Notes under the pieces: model-generated
The model's database searches: none
Seen by the model: only the letters and a program-made list of their open reading frames with translations
Told to the model about the DNA's origin: nothing
Position numbers and translations under genes: made by a program
Shown here: positions 1-12,500 of the stretch, piece by piece
How positions within the stretch are numbered: the first letter of the stretch is position 1
Layout of the letters: each line of letters starts with the position of its first letter
Assembly (NCBI GenBank): GCA_029262755.1
Contig: JAJCYU010000108.1
Span: 1-32,436 of the forward strand
Length of the DNA: 32,436 nt
Direction: 5' to 3'
DNA from: Anaerolineae bacterium
GTDB taxonomy: Bacteria > Chloroflexota > Anaerolineae > Epilineales > Epilineaceae

Positions 1-1
1 C

Positions 2-3000
2 GAGTCGCCGACATCGCCGCCCGACGCGCCCGCGCCGCTGCCCTTCGTGGGCCCGCTGAGCCTGGACGCCGTCCTGCAGGCCGTGCCGCCCACGCTGCCG
101 TTGACCGACGATCCCTTCGATCCGGATAACCTCGCTTGCACGGACACCGTAGTGCACGCCGTGGCGGATGTCGGTGGTCCCGGTGGCCCGTTCACCGATC
201 CGCTCGCCAACGACTACCTGCGCAAGCGTGACGTGCCGGCCGAGGCTCGCTTCGATCGGATCTTCGAGCCGGATCTGGCGATGGCGGGCGAAGAGCACCG
301 CTACCGCATCGAGTTCGGCAACAGTGGCCCCTCCACGGCGGTCGGCGTCGTGCTGACCGACACCTTGGACTTCAAGCAGCCCGCGCTGACCGGCGAGACC
401 TTCGTCCGCTGTGAGCCGCTCGATCCCGACGACCTTGTGACCTGCTCCTACGATCCAGTCGCCAACCTGGTCACCGTGGAGCGCTACCTCGATCACAACG
501 AGCCGATTATCGACGGCGGCGTCGGTACGCTCGTGCCGGGGCTGGCCTATGCCTTCGATCTCGTGACGATGGTCGACAAGGGCTATGTGCTGGACGCCGA
601 GAACGCGCAGAGCGCGACGGCCTTCAACTCGGAGGCCGGCGCCATCGCGCGCAACACGGCCTTCATCAGCACGACCACGACCGATTTCCGCACCGCGAAC
701 GATCGCGACACGGAGCGCACGCGGATCATCGCCGAGGCCGATCTGGTCATCGACAAGACCGACCTCGTGCTCGATCCGCCGCCCAATCCGGACAATGCCT
801 TCTTGCAGTGCGATCCCGTCGTACCCGGCGGCATGATCACCTGGACGGTGGTCGTAACCAACACCGGGCCCTCCGACGCGGCCGATGTATACGTCGTCGA
901 CTGGCTGCCCGCTGCCTACGTTGCCGTTGACCCGGCACAGGTGATGGTCGAGGTCACGGAGGGCGAGGTCGTCGAGGTCCGTGACGATGGGCGGATTACG
1001 GTTCGCGTCGGCATGGGCGAGAACAACGCCGGTGTACCGGAGTTGGGCCGCGTGAACTGCGGCGACAGCGTGACGGTCACGATCGCGGTCATGGTCCGCC
1101 AAGAGGCGCCCTGCGGCGGGGTCGCGATCAACCGCGCTCGCGTCGAGACCCGGCGCAACGACACGGATTGGCCGCCCGTGATCGTCGGCCCGCCCGAGAA
1201 GCCCACCGTGGACGATCCGGCGGGCGTTGCGCCGACGGAGCCGCGCACCCCGACGCTCGACCCGGACCCCTCCAACAACGAGGCGCTCGAAGCCACGACC
1301 ATCGAGTGTCCCTCGATCGCGGTCAACAAGACGATCTCCTTCGACGGGCGCTGCCCCGGCGCCGACGTGCCGCAGATCAACCGCACGGGTCAGCCGGTCA
1401 CGTTCTGCTACGAGATCACCAACAACGGCACGACCTACCTCGACACGATTCGCGTCACAGACACGCTGCGCACGCGCACGCTCGGCGACACGATCATCTT
1501 TACCGACACGATCACCTTCGGCGTCGATCCCAAGCTACCGGTCGCGCCGGGCGAGGTCGTGCTGCGGAGCGTCACCGTGCCGCACGTCACCAAGGAATGC
1601 GGCATCGCGGGCGACACCGTGGAGGTCACCGCGAACCCGGTGAACTCAGGCCGAACGGATCTGCCCTGCGTGCCGCTCGTATCCGCGATGGACACGGCCC
1701 GGATCGAGATCCCGTGCGCCGGTGTCGACTTCCGTTTGCAGTTGCCGATCCTCGGCACGGATGAATGCGACACCTGGATCCAAGTACAGAACGTGGGCGA
1801 TGCGCCTTCCATACCGCTACTGGTTGCCTGGGGCGAAGCAGGTAGTTGTCCGCCGCAGGCTGCGGGTCCGCTCAAGAGCGAGTGTGGCGGCTTGCTGCGG
1901 CCGGGTAGTGCGTGGACGTTTGCCAACAACCAGATTCCCGTCGGCGCAACCAGCGCCGTGGTGTACTCGCTATCCGCGGAACGCATCGAGGTGCAGCCGG
2001 GCACGGAGATTCCCTTCGGCGCGCTGATCTGCGACGAGTTCTTCTTCCGCGTCGTCGGCGATTACCTGGAGTGGGTGCGCTTCGACACGGCCTACCGCAA
2101 CCGCGGCGTGTGGCGTACGAACGACTTCGGCCGCTATCGCGGCGAGCCGATGGCCGTCTCCGTCAACCGCAACTGCCCCGACCCTATCGATCCTGCGCTG
2201 TCGGTCAACGCGGCGTACATCGGCATCTCGAGCGACCTGGAAGGCGCCTACGACCCCGCCAGCGGTGGTCATGCCTTCTACGCGCCGCTCGTCTTCGCCA
2301 ACCGCACGGATCTCAACAGCGCGTTGCACATCCAGAACTCCGGCATGCTCTGCACGTCGCTCGAACTGTGGTTCTATGCGGCGGATAACTGCATGCGCCC
2401 GACGCTCGGCGATGTGCTGAGCCTTGCCCCGGGCGAGACCATCACCTTCGATCCGAACACCGTGGTCGGCCCAGACTGGCTGGGCTCGGCATGGATCCGA
2501 TCGACCCAGCCCCTGGGCGTCGTTATCGACACCCTCGGCGCCAACCACTTCACCAGCTACAACGGCTATCCGGCCGACGTCTTCGAGCTCGACTTCACCT
2601 ACGGCAACCAGGTGAACTTCCTGCCGCTGACCTACAGCGAGTACCAGGGCTGGGATACCGCCATCCAAGTCCAGAACCTCTCCGGTGTGCACGCCGCCAA
2701 GGTCAAGGTCTACTTCATGGATCATGGCGGAGGCATCATCACGACGCTCGTAGACTGGATCTGCCCGCGCGGCAGCCAGACCTTCTTCCTGCCCGTCATC
2801 GCCAGCCTGCCCGGCGGTTGGGTCGGCAGTGCGCGCGTCGAAAGCCAGGAATGGTTCGCGCCCGGCAGCCCCTTGGTCGATCCGCCCCGTGTGCTTTCCG
2901 TCGCGCTGCTCGAGCGTTGGAGCGATCCGGCGCGCACGCAGCGGCAGGAAGCCGTGGCCTACAACGGCCAGACGGAGTGCTTGATCTACGACTGGCAGAT

Positions 3001-3505
3001 CGGCTCGAATGCCGGTGGCAAGGCCAGCGGCTCTGCGGTCTTCGCGATTCCCTTGATCGCCAAGGGCTACAACGGGGTCACCAGCGAGATCGCGATCACC
3101 AACCTGGTGCCCAAGCCCGGCTTCACCGACTTCGTGATGTATCTATACGACCAGAACGGGCGGATCGACGAGGTCTGCCAGAAGCTCAACGAGAAGCAGG
3201 TCGAGTACATCGACCTCAACACCTGGGGCTGGATCCCGCAGCGCTATCTGGGCTCCATGGTCATATCCGCGGTCTATTGGGACCACCCGGTCTTCGACAG
3301 CCGCGGCGGCTTCGTGCGCAACCTGGTCGGGCTCGGCGGCGTGGCTGTTGAGCGCGTCGGCGGCACGCGAACCGGCGGCGATATCCCCGGCGATGAGTCG
3401 AAGGCCTTTGAGGCCTTCCCGATCTTCGACCACTTCGGGGTTGAGGATCCGCCCAACTGTCCGGGTATCGGACGACCGCGGACGCTCGGGACGGAGGTCC
3501 GATAA
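2..3505 (+). CDS. Giant DUF11-repeat surface protein, C-terminal part (5' end outside window)
   Basis: The reading frame is open from the first full codon at base 2 and ends at TAA 3503-3505, so the GTG at 47 is an internal valine and the true start lies upstream. The visible ~1,167 residues begin in a Pro-rich linker. They continue through three DUF11-type repeats (approximate starts at nt 212, 740 and 1315), each with the 'N-x-GPS/T' strand motif, and end in four related Ig-like units (from about nt 1726). The whole stretch aligns with residues ~3719-4860 of the next gene; roughly four of five residues are identical in an 88-residue stretch compared by eye. There is no sortase motif or terminal membrane helix. 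By family this is a secreted or surface structural protein with no expected enzymatic role. The extent of the missing N-terminal part is unknown. Confidence 0.9.
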   Translation, partial: ESPTSPPDAPAPLPFVGPLSLDAVLQAVPPTLPLTDDPFDPDNLACTDTVVHAVADVGGPGGPFTDPLANDYLRKRDVPAEARFDRIFEPDLAMAGEEHRYRIEFGNSGPSTAVGVVLTDTLDFKQPALTGETFVRCEPLDPDDLVTCSYDPVANLVTVERYLDHNEPIIDGGVGTLVPGLAYAFDLVTMVDKGYVLDAENAQSATAFNSEAGAIARNTAFISTTTTDFRTANDRDTERTRIIAEADLVIDKTDLVLDPPPNPDNAFLQCDPVVPGGMITWTVVVTNTGPSDAADVYVVDWLPAAYVAVDPAQVMVEVTEGEVVEVRDDGRITVRVGMGENNAGVPELGRVNCGDSVTVTIAVMVRQEAPCGGVAINRARVETRRNDTDWPPVIVGPPEKPTVDDPAGVAPTEPRTPTLDPDPSNNEALEATTIECPSIAVNKTISFDGRCPGADVPQINRTGQPVTFCYEITNNGTTYLDTIRVTDTLRTRTLGDTIIFTDTITFGVDPKLPVAPGEVVLRSVTVPHVTKECGIAGDTVEVTANPVNSGRTDLPCVPLVSAMDTARIEIPCAGVDFRLQLPILGTDECDTWIQVQNVGDAPSIPLLVAWGEAGSCPPQAAGPLKSECGGLLRPGSAWTFANNQIPVGATSAVVYSLSAERIEVQPGTEIPFGALICDEFFFRVVGDYLEWVRFDTAYRNRGVWRTNDFGRYRGEPMAVSVNRNCPDPIDPALSVNAAYIGISSDLEGAYDPASGGHAFYAPLVFANRTDLNSALHIQNSGMLCTSLELWFYAADNCMRPTLGDVLSLAPGETITFDPNTVVGPDWLGSAWIRSTQPLGVVIDTLGANHFTSYNGYPADVFELDFTYGNQVNFLPLTYSEYQGWDTAIQVQNLSGVHAAKVKVYFMDHGGGIITTLVDWICPRGSQTFFLPVIASLPGGWVGSARVESQEWFAPGSPLVDPPRVLSVALLERWSDPARTQRQEAVAYNGQTECLIYDWQIGSNAGGKASGSAVFAIPLIAKGYNGVTSEIAITNLVPKPGFTDFVMYLYDQNGRIDEVCQKLNEKQVEYIDLNTWGWIPQRYLGSMVISAVYWDHPVFDSRGGFVRNLVGLGGVAVERVGGTRTGGDIPGDESKAFEAFPIFDHFGVEDPPNCPGIGRPRTLGTEVR
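1726..3300 (+). repeat. Four tandem Ig-like units at the C-terminus of the first giant protein
   Basis: Units begin near nt 1729 (LQLPIL), 2275 (FYAPLV), 2614 (NFLPLT) and 3044 (FAIPLI). Each continues with an 'I-x-(V/I)-Q/T-N' strand, an acidic turn in most, an 'F/Y' strand and a closing 'GSA/GSM' strand. The pattern matches a repeat I recall from many Chloroflexota surface proteins. It has no function that I know of. Confidence 0.7.
3493..3497 (+). promoter_or_regulatory. Shine-Dalgarno inside the upstream gene, TAATG coupling
   Basis: GGAGG lies 7 nt before the ATG at 3505, within the last codons of the first giant gene. That gene's TAA stop (3503-3505) shares its final A with the ATG. 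This fixes the start of the second giant gene and implies translational coupling on one mRNA. Confidence 0.8.
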
Positions 3506-6500
3506 TGACGACCCCCAAGCGCCTTCCGGCGCTTCGACCCACGCGGCGACGCGAGCGGTTGCCCGGGCCCGGCGATGGCCGGGCGGCCGACCGTACGCTG
3601 CGCCTCACCGTGCCCCGACGCGTGCTGCGCGCCGCGGGCCTCGCGCTGCTCTTTGCGGCGGCGCTCGGTTCCGGCGTCGCGCGCGCCGGCCGTTCGCCCA
3701 GCGAAACCGCGTCGCCGGATCTCGCGCCCACGATGCTCATGGGCGGTGGTTCGCCCGCCGAGGGCTACTACACCTTCATCGACAGCAACGAGCCCCCAAA
3801 TCCTCCGGGCGTCATACCACCGGAATTCGACTTTGACGATATCCACTTCACGGGCACGCCCCTTGGCCTGACCGATGACTCGTGTAGCTTGGTGCCCATG
3901 GACGGCGAGTTCGGCGCCGACGACGACGAGCCGCCCTTCGTCTTCACCTACCATGACATCGACCACCAGCAGATCTTCGTTTGCTCGAACGGCCTGCTGA
4001 GCTTCGGCGCGCCGTTCACATCGTTCGCCAACGCGTGTCCGCCGACGGCCACAACCCCGTTCGGCGCCATCCTGCCCTACTGGGACGACCTCAACCCGAG
4101 CACCTTCGGCGAGGTCTACTGGGAAGTGAAGGGCGACTTCCCGATGCGCACCTTCATCGTGCAGTGGGAGCAGGTGAGCCGCTTCGCGGTATCGGCTGAC
4201 ACCGTGATCGTCCAGGCCAAACTCTTCGAGCGCAGCGGCGACATCATCTTCGAGTACTTCAACGTCGAGAGCGGCGCACCGGACCCGCTCGCCTTCAAGC
4301 CCGGCGGGGAGCTGATGGTCGGCTCCACGGCGGGGCACAAGGTCCAGCGCTGGTCGGGCGGCACCTTCGTCGGCAACCATGTCCGCAGCCGTCAGACCGG
4401 GCTGATGAACCCGGGCGGCATGACCGTAGGCGACGGCACGGACGGCGGTCCCGGCGATCTCGACGGCGACACGTTCGACGATCTCTTCGTCTCCAGCTTC
4501 GACACGAATGAGGTCATCGCCTACCGCGGTTCAACGGCGGTCCCCGGCCTGCTCAATCAAGGCTTGCCGATCTCGAAGTTCATCCCAGCGGGCTTAGGCG
4601 GGCTGGACGGACCGCGCGGCCTGACCTATGGCCCCGGAAACAACCTGTACGTGGCGAGCTTCAACACAAACCAGGTTCTGCGCTACGACGGCGCAACGGG
4701 CGCCTTCCTCGGCGTCTTCGTGGCCGCGGGCAACGGTCTTAGCGGGCCCGACGATATCGTGTTCGGCCCGGACGGCAACCTCTACGTCAGCAGTCACGGC
4801 TCCGATCGCGTGCTGCGCTACACCGCGGGCGGCGTATTTCTCGATACCTTCGTCGCCGCGGGTTCGGGCGGGTTGGACGGACCGCGCGGTTTGGCCTTCG
4901 GGCACGACGGCAACCTCTATGTGTCCAGCGAGAACACCGACGAGGTTCTGCGCTACTACGGCGTGAGCGGCGCCTTCGCCGGCGACGCGGTAGCGGCGGG
5001 CATGAACGGACTGGACGCGCCGCGGGGTCTGCGCTTCGGTGCGGACGGCAACGGCGACGGATTTGCCGATCTGTACGTGTCCGGCTTCGCCTCGGATCAG
5101 GTGCATCGTTTCGACGTCGGTCTTCAGCCGACGTGGAGCGGAGCCGGTCTGAGCGATCCACGCGGCATGACGCTCGGTCCCACGGGCGATATCTTGGTGG
5201 CCAATTTCGGCGGCAACAACATCCTGCGTTTCGACCAGGCCACGGGCTTCTTTGCAGGCACGCTCGTGCCGGGGGGATCGGCAGGACTCACGGGTCCGAC
5301 CGACATCGCGGTGATCGGCACCGACATCTATGTGACGAGTTCGTCCAACGAGGTGCTGCGCTTCAACGGCACGACCGGCGCGCCGGTCGGCACGGGCAAG
5401 TTCGTTTGGAATCCCTTCCCGCCGTTTCCGGACGAGACCGGGGGGCTCGTGGGTCCACGCGGCATCGAGGTCGGCCCGACCGGGGATCTCTTCGTCACGA
5501 CCTCGACGAATGTCGTGAAGCGCTACCAGGGCCCGAGCGGGGGCTCGCCTGGCAGCTATCTCGGCGACTTCATTACAGGTCTCAGCTCCCCGGTCGGCAT
5601 CCTCCTGCGCGGCGGCAACTTCTTGATCGCGGATCGGGGCACGGCCAGCGTGCGCAGCTTCTCCGCTACGACGGGCGCGCCGGCCGCGGGTGGCGTCGCA
5701 CCGTTTACGGGAGGCTTGGACGATCCGGAGCACATGTTGGTGGATCCCGCGAGCTCCGCCCTATTGGTCACGGACTCTGCCACGGATGCGATCCTTGCCT
5801 TCGACGCCACCGGGGCCCTGCTGGGTGATTTCATCCTGGCGGGTGAGGGCTTCCTCACCGAGCCGAGCGGGATCGCAGTCGGTGCCAGCGGCTGGGTGCT
5901 CGCGGCGTCCGCGTCCATTTCGACCATGCACCAATGGCGCCCCCTCGTGGTCGGCCCGCTCGGCACCGGCGGCGACGGCAGCCGCGGTGCCTCGGCGTCG
6001 ATCGGCCTCGACGGCCCCGATGCTCCCAACGCCGGCCTCGGCTACGTCTGCAATCCCGGCAACACCGGTTACGCGCCCTCCGTCGACGCCGGCCTCGCCG
6101 TGCGCTTTGACGCTCCGCCGCCACCAGGGGCCGACCTCGAGGTGCTCTACAAGAGCACGGACATGGAGTGCTACAACGAGGGTGATCCGATCACCTTTGA
6201 GATCAAGGTCACGAACAACGGGCGCTACAACGCCACGGGTGTGACCGTGGAGGACCAAGTGCCGCCGGAGATCATCGTCACCGGCTCCAGCGCCACGAAA
6301 GGCTCCTACGACAGCGGAACCGGCATCTGGACCATCGGCGATCTTGCGCGCGACGAGATGGCGACGCTCCAGATCTTCGGCACGATCGGTCCGGACACCG
6401 CGGCCGATCACGGCCGTTTCCGCGAGGAGTTCGTCGTCGACGACGAGGTCCCCACCGGCCGCCTGCGCAAGCCGATCGATGCCGTGATCGGGCCGGACGG

Positions 6501-9500
6501 CGCCATGTACGTTTCCAGCTACGACACCGACCAGATTCTGCGCTACAACCGGACGACGGGTGCGTTCATCGACATCTTCGTCGAGGACAATCCCAACACG
6601 ACCGTAAGCGAGAGCGGTGGCCTCAACGGTCCCATGGGCATGGAGTGGGGGCCCGACGGCCTGCTCTACGTCACCAGCTTCGTGAACAATGTGGTGCTGC
6701 GCTACGACGGGACGGGTGCCTTCGCCGGCACGTTCGTCGACGAGACCTCGATTCCCTTCCCGAACGGCATGAAGGGCCCGAAGGACCTGACCTTCGGCCC
6801 CGGTGGAGAGCTCTTCATCAGCAGCTCCACCAACAGCCAGGTGCGGCGCTACAACGGCACGACGGGTGTCTTCGAGGCCATCGTGGCCGCCTCGAACGGC
6901 GATCCCGCCATGCCCTTCCCAGGTTCGACCCTCACCCTACCGAATGGTCTGGTCTTTGGGCGCGATCTAAACGGCGACACCTTCGACGACCTGTGGGTGT
7001 CCAGCGAGGGCACGAGCGAGGTGCTCGTGTTCAGCGGCAACCCGGCGTTCCCTGCCCTACTCCAAGCCTTCGTGCTTGGCGCGGACGGCGGGCTGGCCGG
7101 TGGCTCCCACATCACCTTCGGTCCGGAGGGCGACCTGTACGTCAGCAGCGCAGGCGGCGGCGCCGTGTTGCGCTACGACGGCGGCGACGGCGGTTTCCAC
7201 TACGCCTTCGTGCCGCCTGCCCGTGGCGGTTTGGACAGCCCACAGGGCCTGCTCTTCAACGACGGCCGGCTGCTCGTGGTGAGCGCCGGAACCAACCAGG
7301 TGCTCAGCTACGAGACCACGCCGTCGGGCGACCTCGTAGACACCGTCGCCACGGGGCTGCCGGCCCTGCGCGCGGTGCGCGAGTCGGATGACCGATCGCT
7401 GCTCTATGCGGGCTTCCGCAATCCGACGAACAGCACCGAGTTGATCGTCCGTCGTTATCAGAACACCGACGGCGGCTTCGTCGATGATTTCATCGAGCTG
7501 GATTTCATCATCAACACGATCATCGAGGTCTACGATATCGCGCTTGTGCGCGTGGACGACGACACGGAGCGCCTCTATGTCGCCGTGCGCTTCGGTTCCG
7601 GCGACAACGCGATCCTGAAGTTCGGTGGTCCGACCGACATGGACGACCCCGGCATGTTTATCGGCTTTACCGCGTCGTCGCCCTTCGAGGTCTACACCGG
7701 GCTAGACGTGGGTCCTGACAACAACCTATACGTGTCCGTCGTTTCCCCGTTTACCTCACGAGTGCACCGCTACACCTCCGATGGCGCCTCGATGGGCTCC
7801 TTCGCGGCGGGCAGTGGTCTCGCGCAGCCATGGGGCTTGGACTTCGGGGAAGACGGTCATCTCTACGTGGCGGACTCCGCCAACGACCGCGTGATGCAGA
7901 TCGATGGCGCGAGTGGTGGCATCCTCAACCCGAACTTCATTCCGTCGGGCAGTGGCGGGCTGGACGCGCCGCGCGGCGTGCGGATGGGCGACGACCGCCA
8001 GCTCTACGTTGCAAGCGGCAACAACGATCGCGTCTTGCGCTACGACGGCATGACCGGCGCCTATCTGCCGCCGACCTTCGCCTCGTCCGGGATGGATAGT
8101 CCCGACAAGCTCGCAATCGCCCCCAACGGCGATATCTACGTCGCGAGTGCGGACAACGACCGCATCCTGCGCTACGACATCGGTGCGTCGTTCAACCAGG
8201 TTCTGTCGCAGGTCTCCGTGGACGGCCTCAACTGTGGTCGCTATCTGATCTTCGGCCCCGACGACAACCTCTACGTGTCAAGCCACCACGACGACGTGGT
8301 GAAGCGCTACGACGGCACGACGGGGGCGTTCATCGACGTCTTCGCCAGCCATCCGCTGCTCGACGGCCCAGAAGATCTGATCTTCGGCCCCGACGGCAAC
8401 CTGTACGTGGCGAGCTTCTTCAACAACCGCGTGCTGAAGTTCAACGGCTCGACCGGCGCCTTCATTCAGCAGGTGGTGCCCGGGCCCTTTGCATTCATCG
8501 CGGAGAAGCAGCTCGATGGTCCCGTCGGCCTGGCCTTCGGTCCGGAGGACGATGACCTCTACGTGACCAACCACACGGGCAATACCATCACCCGCTACCT
8601 CGGCCCCGGCTTCGGATTCTTGGAGGGCGCACCCTATACGGCGCCCTTCGTGGAGGTCGGCGGCTCCCCGTCGCTCGTTGCGCCGCGTGACTTCGTATTC
8701 GGTCCGGACCTCAACGGCGACGTGATCGGCGAGCTCTTCGTCAGCACGCCTGGCGGTGTCATGGCCTTCGACGGCGAGCTCGGCACCTATGTATCGATCT
8801 TCGCGCAGGGCAACGGCCTGTCCGGCGCGGACGGCCTTCAGTTCGGTCCGGACGGCAACCTCTACGTGGTGAGCCGCGGTACGAGCAACGTGCTTGCCTT
8901 CACGCCACAGGCACCGCCCAACGGCGTAGGCCTCTTCGCCGGTGAGTTCGTGGAGTTCGACCCCAACGACGAGGAGTCGGACCAGCTCAGTGATCCCTAC
9001 GGTCTGGTCTTCGGTCCGGACGGTGACCTCTACGTGGCCAACTGCAAGGGCCACAACGTGCTGCGCTACGACGGCTTCATCCCGAATTACGCGGAGATCA
9101 GCGGGCAGTCCGTGCCGGCTGTATCCCCCTCGGACCCGCGCTCCGTCAACAACATCGCCAGCACCGGCGTTGTTGTCAAGGGCGCCGATCTGACGATCAC
9201 CAAGACGATCGACAACCGGACGCCCTACGAGGGCGATACGGTGGTCTACACGATCAAAGCGATCAACCTCGGCCCGGAACCGGTCACGATGGCCTCCGTC
9301 GACGAGGTCATGGATCCGGGTATCACGATCGTGGACTTCTCGACGGACCGCGGCACCTATACGCCGACCAGCGGAACGATGGGCACGTGGGACATCGGCG
9401 CGCTCGGCGTCTTCACGCCTTCCACGCAAATCGGCGACATGGCCACGTTGATCCTGACCGGCACGGTGGACGCCGGCGCCGCAGCCGTCGTGGACGTCAT

Positions 9501-12500
9501 CACGAACACGGTCACGATCATGGCGCCCGACCAAGGCGATCCGGACGATGACAACAACATCGACCAGGAGCCGGCCTTCCTCACCTTCGCCGACCTGGAG
9601 CTGACCAAGACGGCCACGCCGTCCCAGATCCGCGAGGGCGAGCAGGTGACCTTCGAGCTCACGATCACCAACTTGGGCCGCAACACGGCCGAGAACGTCG
9701 TGGTGACCGACTTCCTGCCCGGCGGGCTTGCCTTTGCAGGCGCCGATCCGGCCGCGGAGTACAACCCGCTGCTCGGACGCTGGACGATCGGGACGCTTGC
9801 CTACGACGAAGGCACCATGACGGGCGATACCCGTACGCTGCTGATCACGGGCACCGCGGTGGCCGGCACCGGCGGCATGACGCTCACCAACATCGCCACC
9901 GTGACGGGCACCAACCTGCCCGATCCCTTCGACGAGAACAACCCGCCGAACAACAACGAAGCCACAGCCGACGTCGGGATCCTCGGCGCGGACCTCCAGA
10001 TGCTCAAGACGGCTTCGCCCGGACCCTACGTGGAGGGGGAGCTGATCACCTTCACGCTCACGGTGAACAACCTCGGGCCGGAGACGGCCGAGGCCGTGCG
10101 CGTCGTGGATCGACTGCCGACCGGGCTGGCCTACGTGGCCGACGACGGAGGCGGCGCCTACGACGGCAGCACGGGCGTCTGGACCGTGGGCGACATGCTC
10201 AACGGTGCGAGCGAGAGCCTCGTGATCTTCGCGCGGCTCCTGCCGGGCTTCGGCGGGCGGACCCTCGTCAACCGCGCGACGGCCACCTCCACGACCGGCG
10301 ATATCGACCGTACGAACAACACAGCGCGCGTTTCCATCGCGGCGCCCAGCGTCGACCTGCACGTCACGGTGATCGCACGGCCCGGCCCCTTCCCGGGGCC
10401 GTTCCAGGATCCGCCGCGCGGACCGGGTTCGTCGTCGGATGGCGGTATCTTGCCGTCGCTCGATGCAACACCGGTGCTCGCTGTTCCTGCGACGAGCGAA
10501 GGCATCGCGCCGGCATCCGAAGCGCTCGCCGGCGTACCGGGCGACGCGTCACGCACGCTCCCGTTCACGCTCGGCGCGGACGGCGTCGCGCCGCTGGTGC
10601 TCAGCGCCAGCCCGGCGCAGATCGTCGCACCGCCGCCGCCGGCCTTCCCGTTCGCGGGGCCGGCCGTCGCGGGCCACGCGCTCTTCTACGAGGTCCGCGT
10701 CCTCAACGAGGGCTCGGGCATCGCAACCAACGTCGTGCTGACCGCTTCGCTTGCGGTCGATGTGCGCTACATCGCCGACGATAACGTTCCGGCTTGTGTC
10801 GAGGCGCCCACGGGCATGCTGACGTGCCAGTTGGGCGACATCGGCCCCGGCCAGACGCGTATTCTGGTGATCCAGACCGAGGTCTCGCCGGATGCCTTCA
10901 TCACGCGGGCGCTGGCCGCGGACGAGCTCGTGCTGCCCTTCTCAGCGCGCGCCGTTTCGGACGAACCGGACACTGACTCGCCGGACAACCTGGCGCGGCA
11001 GCGGACGCTCCTCACGGAGCTGGCCGACTTGGCCGTTGCCAAGGTGAGCAAGCCGGACGATCAGGTGCGCGCCGGTGAGGTCTTCAGCTACACGATCCGC
11101 GTCGAGAACCTGGGGCCAAGCTCCGCACACGACGTGGTGGTGACGGACACGATTCTCTCCGACGGCGTCTTCCAACTCGTCGGGCCGGTTACCAACAGCC
11201 AAGATCCAGCGCGCAACGACGTATGCCGCTTGGTCCCGGCACCGGCGCCGCAATCGGGGCAGTTGATTGAGTGCCGCCTGCAAGACCGGCTCGAGCCGGT
11301 CGGCAGCGGGCTGGGCAGCGGACGCTGGACCATGCAGATCGAGGTCACGGCCGCGGAAACACAAGACATCAACAACTCCGTGCGCGTGGTCTCCGCCGAT
11401 GGCGGCATCCACGAAGCAGGGACGCCGGACCCGGATCTGCGCAACAACGAAGCGCGCGACCGGATTTCGGTGCTCGACACGGCCGATCTCGGGCTGACGA
11501 AGACCGCGGTCGGTGGCGTGCACGATCCGGCCGCCTGCGGTGTCGTAACCGTCACGCCAAACCAGGTGACGGCCGGTGACCGGGTGACCTATACGCTGAC
11601 CGCGACGAACATCGCGCCCGCGCCGGGAGCGCCGGGTGGGAGCACGGCGACCCAGGTCGTCATCGAGGACGCGCTGCCCGCGGGTGTCGAGGTGGTCTCT
11701 GTTGCGGCCGTCGGACCCAACGGGGCGGGCGGCTGCTCGCCCGGCCAGCCGGGCAACCCCGCCTCGCCGCCGCGCTGTGTGATCGACGAGCTTGCGGTGG
11801 GCGAGGCCGCCACGATGACGGTCGTCGTGACGGTCGATCCGGACTTTGTCGGCTCCTCGGATGCGAACCGACTCCACAACGGCGCCGGCACGTGGTCGGA
11901 CGAGATCGATCCCAACCGCGCGAACAACATCGCGCAAGCGACGGTCGTGGTCGGCGAAGTGGCCGACCTGATGGCCATGAAGACCAGCACACCGGGCGCG
12001 GCCGCCGCGGGCGAGGCGCTCACCTTCGAGGTGACCGTCGCCAACAACGGGCCGTCCGCGGCGCGCAACGTGATCGTGCGCGACCAGCTGCCGTCCGAGG
12101 TCACCTTCGTCTCGGCGCGGATCGAGCAGTTGCGCGGACGCGAGAGCTGCACGTATAGCAGCGGCGCCCATGAGGTCGTGTGCTCGTTGCTGGACGTGCC
12201 GGCCGGTGAGCCGCCCATGGGGCAGCGTCGCATCTTCATCGACGTGACCATCCGCCCCGATGCGGGCGCGGGCACGGCCACGAACACGGTCACCGTGTTG
12301 AGCGAGCAGACGCCCGATTGCAACCCGGACAACAACACCGACATCAGCGCGGTGAGCCTGGTGGGCGAGCTCGCGGACCTTGTGATCCGCAAGGACAGCG
12401 AGCCGACCAAGGTCTTCGCGGGCGAGCAGAAGCGCTACCACATCGAGGTCGACAACCGCGGGCCCTCGGACGCCCAGGACGTCGTGGTCTACGACGTCCT

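Noticed and set aside
47-49. GTG as the start of the first giant protein
   Set aside because: The frame is open to the window edge and the residues before it match the Pro-rich linker of the paralogue, so this is an internal valine.
8278-10362. 694-codon open frame on the minus strand opposite the giant gene
   Set aside because: Same antisense artefact, with repeats that simply echo the NHL/DUF11 repeats of the sense strand.
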